Assembly (NCBI GenBank): GCA_905182655.1
Contig: CAJJCN010000061.1
Location: 1 to 34,893 of the forward strand
DNA from: Flammeovirgaceae bacterium UBA4465
GTDB lineage: Bacteria; Bacteroidota; Bacteroidia; Cytophagales; Cyclobacteriaceae
Direction: 5' to 3'
Length of the DNA: 34,893 bases
The position numbers were made by a program, and so were the translations under genes. This document shows, in pieces, positions 9,105-17,605 of this stretch; the stretch's first letter is position 1; the number at the start of each line of letters is the position of its first letter. The notes under the pieces were generated by a model, which saw nothing but the letters and a program-made list of their open reading frames with translations, was not told the origin of the DNA and made no database searches.

Positions 9105-10841
9105 ATGGAAAATCATAACCCTGTTTTAAAATTAATGATCGCCTCATTACTTTCAATAGCTATTTTATCCTGTACATCAAACGATGAGGTCATGATCGAA
9201 GTTTCCTATGATGCCACTTTAGGTACGGAAGGTTTTGATGGAAGACTCTTGGTCATGATTACAAAGGACACCCTTTCTGAACCTCGGTTTCAAATCAATG
9301 ATACAAACCAAACTGGAATAATTGTAGGTAAAGACGTTCAACAATGGTCACCCAACACATCGGAGTCTTTCAGCAAGCAGACCCTCGCCTATCCTATAGA
9401 AACCCTAGCTGATCTGGAAGCAGGTGACTACTTTGTTCAGGCGCTTCTACATAAATATGAAACCTTTCAATTGGCAAATGGCCATAAGGTACAACTACCC
9501 GTGGATCAAGGAGAAGGACAACATTGGAATATCAGTCCAAAAAATATTTATAGTAAACCCATTAAAGTCACTATCGATAAAAGAGGTGGCCCCATTCAAA
9601 TAGCCCTAACCGAAGAAATTCCTTCAATCGAAGCAGTGAAAGATTCTGAACATATCAAACACATTAAAATCAAGAGTGAGCTACTCACCAAATTTTGGGG
9701 TAGACCCATGTACCTACAAGCCAATGTATTGGTACCCAAAGGCTTTTCAAAAAATAGCACGGACCGCTATCCGTTGATGGTTTTTCATGGGCACTTTCCA
9801 AAAACCATAGGTGGATTTAGAAGTGAACCACCCACCTCCCCAAAACAAGACACCGTCTATAGCCGTCGCTTTGGCATTACAGGTTATCAATACATTCAAG
9901 AAAAAGAGGCTTACGACTTTTATCAGCAATGGATATCAGACGATTTTCCTCGTTTTTTGGTCCTTGAAGTACAACACCAAAACCCCTACTATGATGATTC
10001 ATACGCGGTAAACTCGGCCAACTTAGGACCTTACGGTGATGCCATAACTTATGAACTGATTCCTCATATTGAAGAACTATTCAACGGCGTAGGAGAAGGT
10101 TGGGGACGTTTCCTTTACGGTGGTTCTACTGGAGGTTGGGAAGCCTTAGCGGCCCAAGTATTTTATCCAAAAGAATACAACGGCTGTTTTGCAGCCTGCC
10201 CAGATCCCATTGACTTTAGGGCTTATACCGTAGTAGATATCTATAACGATGACAACGCCTATTATACCGAGGGACCTTTCAAACAAACCTTAAGAGCTGG
10301 CATGCGTGATGGCAAAGGCCATCTAAAAGCCTATTTGAAAGATATGAACCGCCGTGAGTATATTCTCGGTAACAAGAGTCGGTCAGGTAACCAATGGGAT
10401 ATCTGGCAGGCCGTCTATTCACCGGTTGGCGCCGATGGCTATCCAAAGCCTATTTGGGACAAACTCACGGGTGAAATTGATCGAGAAGTGGCCCATTATT
10501 GGAAAGAAAATTATGATTTGAGGTACATCATGGAAAGAGATTGGGATCAAATGGGTGAAGACCTGAAAGGAAAAGTCCATATCTATTGTGGGGATATGGA
10601 TAACTACTATCTCAATAATGCCGTGGTTCTGACCGAAGAATTCTTAGAAAGCACCACCAACCCTTACTACGGTGGTGAAGTGGCCTATGGGAACAACCAA
10701 GAACACTGCTGGAATGGAGATCAAGAAAACCCAAATTACCTCTCTCGACTTCGGTACAATACCCTGTATTTAGATAAAATAAAAGGTAGATTAAGCGCTT
10801 CTGCACCCAAAGCACATCACCTCAAAAATTGGGGATTATAA
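9105..10841 (+). CDS. Predicted lipoprotein esterase, alpha/beta-hydrolase fold
   Basis: A 578-residue protein with a lipoprotein signal (lipobox ILS-C, Cys23), so it is probably anchored in the outer or inner membrane. Residues 30-180 look like a beta-rich N-terminal domain. From about 190 onward it resembles esterase-like alpha/beta hydrolases: LMVFHGHFP, the nucleophile elbow FLYGGSTGGWEAL with Ser341, HIYCGDMDNYY with Asp497 or Asp499, and NQEHCWNG with His534 complete a plausible Ser-Asp-His triad. The substrate is unknown; a tannase-like or carbohydrate-ester role is possible but unproven. The gene is monocistronic. I recognise the fold but not a named family. Confidence 0.78.
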   Translation: MENHNPVLKLMIASLLSIAILSCTSNDEVMIEVSYDATLGTEGFDGRLLVMITKDTLSEPRFQINDTNQTGIIVGKDVQQWSPNTSESFSKQTLAYPIETLADLEAGDYFVQALLHKYETFQLANGHKVQLPVDQGEGQHWNISPKNIYSKPIKVTIDKRGGPIQIALTEEIPSIEAVKDSEHIKHIKIKSELLTKFWGRPMYLQANVLVPKGFSKNSTDRYPLMVFHGHFPKTIGGFRSEPPTSPKQDTVYSRRFGITGYQYIQEKEAYDFYQQWISDDFPRFLVLEVQHQNPYYDDSYAVNSANLGPYGDAITYELIPHIEELFNGVGEGWGRFLYGGSTGGWEALAAQVFYPKEYNGCFAACPDPIDFRAYTVVDIYNDDNAYYTEGPFKQTLRAGMRDGKGHLKAYLKDMNRREYILGNKSRSGNQWDIWQAVYSPVGADGYPKPIWDKLTGEIDREVAHYWKENYDLRYIMERDWDQMGEDLKGKVHIYCGDMDNYYLNNAVVLTEEFLESTTNPYYGGEVAYGNNQEHCWNGDQENPNYLSRLRYNTLYLDKIKGRLSASAPKAHHLKNWGL

Positions 10842-10934
10842 AATAAAGAATAAAATTTATGAACGCTGCGTAATTACACACTTATTGAATCCATTGGGGG
10901 GAATTGCTTTTTTATGAAATTCAACTATTAACCC

Positions 10935-11795
10935 TTAAAAATTACCGGTCCATCGGATGGCATTGGTGAGTAACTGCTGAAAATTCTTATGCCTGAATGT
11001 AATCGGTGAATGCCCCAATGCAGTATAAAAAACTTTGCCCTCTTTTTGCTCATGATACCAAACTATTGGATGGTCATGCCCCATACCCCAGTTTTTATCC
11101 TTTACTAAAAAACCAATGTTCCCACTTAGATCATAAGTAGCCTCATCTACAGTATACAGTACTGAACTCGTTTGAGCTCTTGGATTATCATAAAAACAAT
11201 ACCATTCGTCAGCCAAATCAAAAGTATCCATCAAACCTTCAGATAACCTATGATTCGCAGCCTCCGTATCTAAATACAATGTCGCGCTATCTAAATCTCG
11301 GCCTATATTATGATGGGAAAAATGAGCCTGAAGCACTTCATCTTCGTACCATCCCCATTGATGAGAATCATCTCCCGCAGCATGAATCCCGATAAACCCT
11401 CCACCCTGCTCGATCCAGTTTTTAAAAATAATCCGTTGGTCATCTGTTAACACTTTGCCACTCGTGTTGTTCCAGATCACGACTTGAAAAAGGGCCAATT
11501 GATCTTCATTAAATACACCCGCATCTTCTGTCACAAAAACCTTCCAGCCATTTTCATGACCCATTTGCTCATAGACAGATAGGGACGCTTCAATCGCTGC
11601 AGAATGCCTAAATCCATTGGCTCTTGAGAAGACTAATATAGATTTTTTACCTAAATCGCCTGGTAATTCGATGGGATCAGTATCGTAAAAGTTAATCCCT
11701 TTTTTAGCCTTATAAATAAAGATACCTATGAACAAAGTGACGCTTAAAAAAGCTCCAAATAGACCATAAAAAAAATATTTTAATATTTTTTTCAT
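10935..11795 (-). CDS. ThuA domain protein, membrane-anchored
   Basis: A 286-residue protein with an uncleaved N-terminal membrane segment (about residues 8-29) followed by a ThuA domain (about 50-285), which has a glutamine-amidotransferase-like fold. Typical motifs are ILVFSRANGFRHSAAIEA, VVIWNNTSGKVLTDDQ, GGGFIGIHAAGDDSHQW, and ending with GKVFYTALGHSPITF. ThuA was named for trehalose use in Rhizobium, but most Bacteroidota members are of unknown function and sit near sugar-degradation genes. The anchor suggests the domain lies in the periplasm. The gene converges with the esterase gene, 93 bases apart, and both may act on extracellular carbohydrate, which is speculation. Confidence 0.88.
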   Translation of the reverse strand: MKKILKYFFYGLFGAFLSVTLFIGIFIYKAKKGINFYDTDPIELPGDLGKKSILVFSRANGFRHSAAIEASLSVYEQMGHENGWKVFVTEDAGVFNEDQLALFQVVIWNNTSGKVLTDDQRIIFKNWIEQGGGFIGIHAAGDDSHQWGWYEDEVLQAHFSHHNIGRDLDSATLYLDTEAANHRLSEGLMDTFDLADEWYCFYDNPRAQTSSVLYTVDEATYDLSGNIGFLVKDKNWGMGHDHPIVWYHEQKEGKVFYTALGHSPITFRHKNFQQLLTNAIRWTGNF

Positions 11796-12216
11796 ATCAT
11801 GAGTGTAGTGAATGATAGAAAAAAATTCATTGATACATGAGGTTTCTCTGTAAACATCCCTTCAAGGCATTCGTAAATAATATCAGATCCTATCATTGTG
11901 TTTTTTATACACAAATAAAGATAAGTACTTAAATCTGAATTCTGTTATCAAATGACAGGATATAAATTCATCAAAAAGATTGTAGACTGGTTTATTTGGC
12001 TTATTGGACTAAAGAAAAAGGATTATTCATTCTACCATGAATAGGCTTTAATTTTTATGAAAATAATGGATCCCATTTAATGGGGTACATTCCAAATATT
12101 TAACCTGCTATTCCCTCCAAATTCATACTACATAATCAAGATTACGTGAATTTTCCATATTTATACTTTTCGACTTCACAAGACTCATAATGACTGCTTT
12201 CAGTTCCCTTATTTAT
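11796..12216. other. Intergenic region of about 420 bases with no clear gene
   Basis: AT-rich sequence between two minus-strand genes. It holds an inverted repeat TTGTGT/ACACAA (11896-11901 and 11909-11914, 7-base centre), a near-palindrome CCCATT-T-AATGGG (12073-12085), and one small open frame on the plus strand (11952-12044), listed separately. No tRNA-like or known RNA fold is apparent. Confidence 0.35.
11952..12044 (+). CDS. Possible 30-residue hydrophobic peptide
   Basis: An ATG-to-TAG frame of 30 residues. Its core IVDWFIWLIGL is hydrophobic and is flanked by lysines (FIKK before, KKK after), the pattern of a single-span or amphipathic membrane peptide. An inverted repeat lies about 40 bases upstream, but no convincing promoter or ribosome site is visible. 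Short frames of this size arise by chance, so this is only a candidate. Confidence 0.15.
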   Translation: MTGYKFIKKIVDWFIWLIGLKKKDYSFYHE

Positions 12217-12639
12217 TTAATACATATCATATTGACTTTGAATAATCGCTCGTTGACGCAATAAGTTTTGCTGAAATTTTTGACTTTCACCTTTGTCTTC
12301 TATCAATAATTTCAACCGCCAAGACTGACAATAAAGTTGCAAATAGTCCGTCCCTTTAAAAATGGATATGAGCCGGTAAGGAAATGCCAAAACCATAGGT
12401 TCCTGACTGACGCCCAACCAGATCAGAAGACCTTGTTTTCGAATCTCAATTTTACAACTACATACATCAGATTGTTTGTTTACTATGGCTATGATTTCGT
12501 CATCAACATCTATCAAGGTAAATACCTGTATACCAGGGTTCGCTGGACTGATTCTATCGGGCTCCACAAAGGTGCTTCCCACCAAGTCTCTTATTTGTGA
12601 AAGCATTGCCATGTCTGGATTTGAAAGATTGAAAAGCAT
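12217..12639 (-). CDS. Conserved hypothetical protein, cytoplasmic
   Basis: A 140-residue protein without signal peptide or membrane span. It begins MLFNLSNPDMAMLSQI and holds alternating hydrophobic strands (QVFTLIDVDDEIIAIV, KIEIRKQGLLIWLGV, LQLYCQSWRLKLLIED), so the centre is probably a beta-barrel or PH-like fold, followed by a C-terminal helix. Two cysteines (CSC) sit near residue 60. I do not recognise a family. It is read away from the oxygenase gene at 12787, with 147 bases between the starts. Coding is supported by length, codon use and a start close to an AT-rich upstream region. Function unknown. Confidence 0.7.
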   Translation of the reverse strand: MLFNLSNPDMAMLSQIRDLVGSTFVEPDRISPANPGIQVFTLIDVDDEIIAIVNKQSDVCSCKIEIRKQGLLIWLGVSQEPMVLAFPYRLISIFKGTDYLQLYCQSWRLKLLIEDKGESQKFQQNLLRQRAIIQSQYDMY

Positions 12640-12642
12640 ATC

Positions 12643-12662
12643 TTTTTTTTTACAAAAAAAAA
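12643..12662. repeat. T9-AC-A9 homopolymer inverted repeat
   Basis: Nine T (12643-12651), AC, then nine A (12654-12662) lie directly upstream of the 12639 start codon. Such tracts slip easily during replication and bend DNA. The repeat may affect expression of the minus-strand gene. Confidence 0.4.
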
Positions 12663-12773
12663 CCTAATACTGGTAACACAAAAGAATATACCTGAATATC
12701 TGACCAGATTAAATTACTCTGATTTTTTTATCTACACAATCTTTGAAAATCTACTAAAAACCTACATTATCAT

Positions 12774-12781
12774 TAGCTTTA
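12774..12781 (+). promoter_or_regulatory. -7 box of the oxygenase-TDO-glycosidase operon
   Basis: TAGCTTTA differs from the TAnnTTTG consensus only at the last base and ends 5 bases before the ATG at 12787. Transcription would then begin at or very near the start codon, giving a leaderless message. The same core TAGCTTT precedes the DtxR-type gene at 29499. No -33 TTTG is evident. Confidence 0.42.
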
Positions 12782-12786
12782 CTTTC

Positions 12787-13743
12787 ATGACATCAAAAGC
12801 ACACATTGCTACTGTAAATTACGAAGACTTTGTCTCTCATGATCCAGATCGGAAATTAGACTTCATCACGCATTTAGGAAACTCATTGGCTGAAATTGGA
12901 TTTGTTTTAGTAAGCAATCATGGAGTTACAGAAGCTTTGCGTAATGAACTTTTCAGTGCTTCTCAAAAATTCTTTGAACTCCCCGACGTGGTCAAAGCTC
13001 AGTATGAGTTTCCAGAATTGGCAGGCCAAAGAGGTTACATCGGTAAATTTAAAGAAACGGCTAAAGGATTTAAAAATCCAGACATGAAAGAATTTTATCA
13101 TATTGGTCAGCCTGTCCACAAATCTATTGATTCTGAATATTCTCCTAACATTTGGCCTACAGAAGTTCCCGAACTCAAAGAAATTAGCCTCCGCGTTTAT
13201 CAAACATTTGAAGAAACTGGCCGAAAATTACTTCAAGCTATTGCTTTATATTTAGACCTTTCGGAAGATTTTTTTAATGAAAAAATCCATTCAGGCAACT
13301 CTATCTTGAGATTGCTTCATTACTTTCCAGTAAAAGACATTTCCAAAGTGCCCCCAGGATCGGTTCGAGCGGCCGCACATGAGGATATCAATTTGATTAC
13401 CTTACTCATGGGAGGTAGTGCCGAAGGATTGCAGGCCAAGACCAAAGCTGGCCAATGGATTGATGTAAATCCTCTTTCTGATCAAATCGTTGTAAATATT
13501 GGTGATATGCTTCAACGACTGACCAACGGCCAACTGGTCTCGACCAGTCACCGCGTGATCAATAAAAATCTGCTATTAATGAAAAAATCAAGATACTCAA
13601 CACCCTTTTTCCTACACCCCGTTCCCAGCATGGATTTGAGCGCTCTACCCAGTACCGTAAACCAAAACCATCCTAAAAAGTTTCAAGACATGACCGCAGG
13701 TGCCTACTTAGATGAGCGTCTCATAGAATTAGGCCTAAAATAG
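12787..13743 (+). CDS. Isopenicillin N synthase-like Fe(II)/2-oxoglutarate dioxygenase
   Basis: A 318-residue cytosolic non-haem iron oxygenase. The N-terminal DIOX_N part (about 8-120) contains GFVLVSNHGV. The double-stranded beta-helix core carries the iron ligands His198 and Asp200 (AAAHEDINLITLL) and His255 (STSHRVIN), and Arg269-x-Ser271 (SRYS), which binds 2-oxoglutarate or, in IPNS, the substrate carboxylate. Members hydroxylate or desaturate small molecules, often amino-acid derived; the substrate is not predictable. The tryptophan 2,3-dioxygenase gene follows after 6 bases and the GH3-NamZ gene 8 bases after that, so this is probably the first gene of a three-gene operon. A link to tryptophan or kynurenine chemistry is inference. 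Confidence 0.9.
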   Translation: MTSKAHIATVNYEDFVSHDPDRKLDFITHLGNSLAEIGFVLVSNHGVTEALRNELFSASQKFFELPDVVKAQYEFPELAGQRGYIGKFKETAKGFKNPDMKEFYHIGQPVHKSIDSEYSPNIWPTEVPELKEISLRVYQTFEETGRKLLQAIALYLDLSEDFFNEKIHSGNSILRLLHYFPVKDISKVPPGSVRAAAHEDINLITLLMGGSAEGLQAKTKAGQWIDVNPLSDQIVVNIGDMLQRLTNGQLVSTSHRVINKNLLLMKKSRYSTPFFLHPVPSMDLSALPSTVNQNHPKKFQDMTAGAYLDERLIELGLK

Positions 13744-13749
13744 AAAAAT

Positions 13750-14700
13750 ATGAATCCCAAAACAGAAAGTTTAATTGAGTCACTCCAAAAGAAATACGGC
13801 GATACAGGAGAGGATCTCAATGTCCATTTAGAAGGATTATTGCATGCAAAACCCATCACTTATTGGGATTACATACAACTTGAGTCACTTCTAGGTGCAC
13901 AAAACCCAAGAACCAAGCATCCCGATGAAATGGTCTTCATTATTTACCACCAAACTACTGAGTTGATTTTTAAAATGATCCTATGGGAGATCGATCAAAT
14001 AGCAGTAGAAAAGGATTTAAAAGCAGCCTTTTTTGCTGAAAAGCTGACTCGGATCAGTAGATACTTCGATTTACTTTCAAATTCATTTGAAATCATGAAT
14101 GAAGGTATGCACGTAGACCAATTCATGAAATTTAGAACAACATTGACGCCCTCTTCTGGCTTTCAAAGTGCCCAATATAGATTGATTGAATTTGCCTCAA
14201 CCGAGCTAATCAATTTAATTGATATCCGTTTTAGAGAGACCATTGACCGAAATACCCCTTTTGAACATGCCTATGATCATCTTTATTGGCAAGCTGCAGG
14301 AAAAAATCATGAAACCGGTGTCAAGTCCACGATGCTCATTGAATTTCAAGAAAAGTATATGGATGATTTCATCACCTTCATGAAATATTACCATCAAACC
14401 AATCTCTGGACTCGATTTAAAGGACTTCCCAAAGAAATCCAAAATGAGGTAAAATTGCGCAATGCCATGCGTCATTATGACCATACGGTCAATGTGAAAT
14501 GGGTCATGTTTCACTATAAAACAGCTGCCAAATACTTAAAAAGTACGACAAACGTAAAGGCCACAGGTGGGAGTAATTGGCAAAAATATATGCATCCAAA
14601 ATATCAAAAGCGTATCTTCTTTCCTGATTTATGGTCCCTTGAAGAACAAAACCAATGGGGCATAGATAATTTAAAAGCCTATAAAATTTTAACAAAATAA
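13750..14700 (+). CDS. Tryptophan 2,3-dioxygenase family protein
   Basis: A 316-residue haem dioxygenase, which opens the indole ring of L-tryptophan with O2 to give N-formylkynurenine. Visible signatures are the HQTTELIFKM motif with active-site His67, FRTTLTPSSGFQS with Arg129 that binds the substrate carboxylate, the probable haem-ligand His255 in VMFHYKTAAKYL, and TGGS (272-275) contacting the substrate amino group. The sequence is divergent from the classical bacterial enzyme (about 280 residues) but keeps these residues. No kynureninase, formamidase or 3-hydroxyanthranilate gene is in the window, so the full pathway is not shown here. It is tightly coupled to the upstream 2-oxoglutarate-type oxygenase. 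Confidence 0.91.
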   Translation: MNPKTESLIESLQKKYGDTGEDLNVHLEGLLHAKPITYWDYIQLESLLGAQNPRTKHPDEMVFIIYHQTTELIFKMILWEIDQIAVEKDLKAAFFAEKLTRISRYFDLLSNSFEIMNEGMHVDQFMKFRTTLTPSSGFQSAQYRLIEFASTELINLIDIRFRETIDRNTPFEHAYDHLYWQAAGKNHETGVKSTMLIEFQEKYMDDFITFMKYYHQTNLWTRFKGLPKEIQNEVKLRNAMRHYDHTVNVKWVMFHYKTAAKYLKSTTNVKATGGSNWQKYMHPKYQKRIFFPDLWSLEEQNQWGIDNLKAYKILTK

Positions 14701-14708
14701 ATGATCCC

Positions 14709-17531
14709 TTGACCAAATTCGAATTCCATCTATCTGTAAGAAAGGTATTGCAAAAGATGCTTCTATTAATCCCATTCATACTTGTAGGGCTGGGCACAAT
14801 ACAAGCGCAAACAATACCAACGTCGTCACGCAAACAAGCATGGGTTGATAGCCTCATGACCACCCTGAGCGTCCGTGAACAAATTGCTCAATCTTTTATG
14901 GCTGCTGCGTACACGCACAGTGACGAACCGAATGCAGCCCTTATAGATTTAATCCAAGATATGGGGATCGGTGGTATTATTTTTATGCAAGGAAATCCCA
15001 CCCATCAAGTCACGGTCAACGCTGCCTACCAAGAAAAATCTAAAATACCCCTTCTCATGGCAACCGATGCAGAATGGGGGCTGAGTATGAGATTGTCTCA
15101 GACGACCCGTTTCCCTTTTCAAATGGCACTTGGAGCCCTCAGGGATGATGGACTTATTTATCAAATGGGGTTTGAAATCGGACTTCAAATGCGCCGATTA
15201 GGTCTGCATGTTAATTTTGCTCCAGTTATTGACATCAATAACAATCCTCTGAACCCTGTCATTAATTATCGGTCTTTTGGAGAAAACCGTATACGTGTAA
15301 CCCAAAAATCAATCGCTTATATGAAAGGTCTACAAGCGGCAGGCATCATGGCTGTGGCCAAACATTTTCCGGGTCATGGTGATACACAAACAGATTCACA
15401 TTATGGTTTACCGATCATTGAGCACAACAGAGCCCGATTGGACAGTATCGAACTCTATCCTTTTCAACGACTTATCCAAGAAGGTGTAGACGGCATCATG
15501 ATGGCACACATAAATGTCCCCGCTTTAGATTCAACACCTAAACTAGCGGCCACCTTATCCAAAAAAATAGTCACTGACCTATTGAAAACAGAAATGGGGT
15601 TTAAAGGATTGATCTTTACCGATGCCATGAATATGAAAGGGGTCACCTCTGGATATGATTTGGGTGAACCTGAATTAATGGCTTACCTGGCCGGAAATGA
15701 CATCATTGAATTTTCTTTAGACATCAGCGCATCTATAGCGCAAATTGAACAAGCATTTAAAAAAGGAAGGCTTACCTCCGAACAAATCGATACAAAATGT
15801 CGACGTATTTTACATCAAAAGTACAAGCTTGGCCTTCATGAAAAGCAATTTCAAAATACAGAAAACACCCTTCAAGACATCAACAACCAAACAGCAAGAG
15901 ATTTAAATAATACTTTGACCAAGGCTTCTTTGACGGTATTAAAAAAGCATTATTTGGGATCCCATTTGAAGGGTGGGGAAATAGCCACTTTGTCCATCAA
16001 TACCGATACGATCGCTCCGTTCCAAAAAGAGGCGATCCGGTTGGGTTTCAAAGACCACTTTTACCTCCCCAAGAAAGCAACCCAAGAGCAAATCAATGAA
16101 ATAGAAAAAAAACTCGAAGATTTCGAACGCATATACCTCGGTGTCATCCAATCAAGTCCTCGCCCCTATGGTCAAATGAAAATATCAAATCAAAATTTGG
16201 CCTTTGTCAACGAACTGGCACAAGACCCCCGTGTGATGATCGGCTGGTTTGGGAATCCGTATACCTTGAATCAATTCAATACCCTTCACCAATCATCAGA
16301 CTTAGTCATAGGATACCAAAACAACCCATCTACTCAATCTGCCATGACCCAGCTTTTTTTAGGAGATGGTATGGCCTCAGGCACCTTGCCCGTAACCGTA
16401 AACTCATATTTTAAATTGGGTGACGGCATAGTCATTAATAAAAAGCCGGAGGTAGGTGCTGCGCAGTTCGGTGCCTATCTCCCGATTTTAAAAAACAAGA
16501 AAGTGGGTCTCGTAGTCAATCAGACCTCTACCGTTAGATCCCAACATTTGGTTGATACTTTATTGAGTTTAGGTATTCAAATAACGAAAATTTTTGCTCC
16601 TGAGCATGGCTTTAGAGGTGATGCGCACGATGGTGCCACCATCTATGACAACATAGATCAGTCAACAGGATTGCCTATCATTTCAATCTATGGTAAACAA
16701 AAAAAACCAAGTCCTGAGCAATTGAAAGATCTTGATATCCTTATTTTTGATATTCAAGACGTCGGCGCCCGCTTCTACACGTTTATAAGCACCTTGCATT
16801 ATGTCATGGAGGCAGCAGCAGAAAACAACAAAAAAGTGATCGTTCTCGACCGACCTAATCCCAATGGAGACTATGTAGATGGTCCTGTATTAAAGCCTGC
16901 GTTTAAATCCTTCGTAGGCATGCATCCCCTACCGATTGTGCATGGCCTCACGATCGGTGAGCTGGCCAAAATGATCAATGGTGAAGGGTGGTTGGCAGGC
17001 GGCCAAAGATGTGATCTTGAAATCATCAAAATAAAAAATTATTCACATGCAATCCCTTGGGCTTTGAAAATCCCTCCTTCTCCTAACCTCCCCAATGATC
17101 GGGCGGTGAGGTGGTATCCATCCCTTTGCCTTTTTGAAGCTACGGTTGTGAGTATAGGAAGAGGTACTTATGCTCCTTTTCAGCAATTAGGGGCTCCACA
17201 AATAAATAGTGATTTTAGTTTCACTCCCAAGTCTATCAAAGGAATGTCGGTATATCCCAAACATCTCGACACCGTTTGCTATGGAGAAGACCTCACCGCT
17301 ACTGAATCCATACCCAAGTTCAACCTTTCACTTTTAATTAAGTACTATCATCTAATCGATATGGGTCCTGATTTTTTTAATAGAAAAAAAACATTTAATC
17401 AGCTCGCAGGTAACGATCAATTGATGCAGCAAATCATTTCAGGCATGAGCGAAGAAGCAATCCAAATGAGCTGGGCAGAGGATTTGGCTGATTACAGAAG
17501 TTTAAGAAAAAAATATTTGCTTTATGATTAA
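14709..17531 (+). CDS. Fused GH3 beta-N-acetylhexosaminidase (NagZ-like) and exo-N-acetylmuramidase (NamZ, DUF1343)
   Basis: A 940-residue secreted two-enzyme protein. A hydrophobic signal segment (about 17-34, ending QAQ) comes first. The GH3 domain (about 45-380) has the NagZ signature KHFPGHGDTQTDSHYGLP with the Asp229/His231 acid-base dyad and the nucleophile Asp305 in LIFTDAMNM, which is specific for beta-N-acetylglucosaminidases. A GH3 C-terminal domain spans about 405-575. Residues 585-940 are NamZ/DUF1343: FAPEHGFRGDAHDG, FDIQDVGARFYTF, DRPNPNG, PSPNLPN. NamZ releases MurNAc from glycan ends and NagZ releases GlcNAc, so the pair could peel peptidoglycan strands stepwise. The start is uncertain: TTG at 14709 or 14748 gives a basic n-region, ATG at 14757 does not. 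It lies 8 bases after the dioxygenase gene. Confidence 0.9.
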   Translation: MTKFEFHLSVRKVLQKMLLLIPFILVGLGTIQAQTIPTSSRKQAWVDSLMTTLSVREQIAQSFMAAAYTHSDEPNAALIDLIQDMGIGGIIFMQGNPTHQVTVNAAYQEKSKIPLLMATDAEWGLSMRLSQTTRFPFQMALGALRDDGLIYQMGFEIGLQMRRLGLHVNFAPVIDINNNPLNPVINYRSFGENRIRVTQKSIAYMKGLQAAGIMAVAKHFPGHGDTQTDSHYGLPIIEHNRARLDSIELYPFQRLIQEGVDGIMMAHINVPALDSTPKLAATLSKKIVTDLLKTEMGFKGLIFTDAMNMKGVTSGYDLGEPELMAYLAGNDIIEFSLDISASIAQIEQAFKKGRLTSEQIDTKCRRILHQKYKLGLHEKQFQNTENTLQDINNQTARDLNNTLTKASLTVLKKHYLGSHLKGGEIATLSINTDTIAPFQKEAIRLGFKDHFYLPKKATQEQINEIEKKLEDFERIYLGVIQSSPRPYGQMKISNQNLAFVNELAQDPRVMIGWFGNPYTLNQFNTLHQSSDLVIGYQNNPSTQSAMTQLFLGDGMASGTLPVTVNSYFKLGDGIVINKKPEVGAAQFGAYLPILKNKKVGLVVNQTSTVRSQHLVDTLLSLGIQITKIFAPEHGFRGDAHDGATIYDNIDQSTGLPIISIYGKQKKPSPEQLKDLDILIFDIQDVGARFYTFISTLHYVMEAAAENNKKVIVLDRPNPNGDYVDGPVLKPAFKSFVGMHPLPIVHGLTIGELAKMINGEGWLAGGQRCDLEIIKIKNYSHAIPWALKIPPSPNLPNDRAVRWYPSLCLFEATVVSIGRGTYAPFQQLGAPQINSDFSFTPKSIKGMSVYPKHLDTVCYGEDLTATESIPKFNLSLLIKYYHLIDMGPDFFNRKKTFNQLAGNDQLMQQIISGMSEEAIQMSWAEDLADYRSLRKKYLLYD

Positions 17532-17605
17532 ACTGAATCGCATTGATATAAAAAGCATTTACCCAGGATGTTTACAAAAAAATCATAAACTTAAGTTCTT
17601 TTAAA

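Noticed and set aside
12337-12667. Plus-strand frames opposite the 140-residue gene
   Set aside because: Two overlapping frames compete with the minus-strand gene. They lack a start context and domains, and the minus-strand frame is longer and has regular strand/helix pattern.
14504-14863. 119-residue minus-strand frame across the TDO/GH3 junction
   Set aside because: It is antisense to two coupled genes with clear family motifs, and has no recognisable domain.
17588-17597. AACTTAAGTT palindrome between the glycosidase and amidase genes
   Set aside because: It has no loop and so cannot form a terminator hairpin; palindromes of this size are common in AT-rich sequence.
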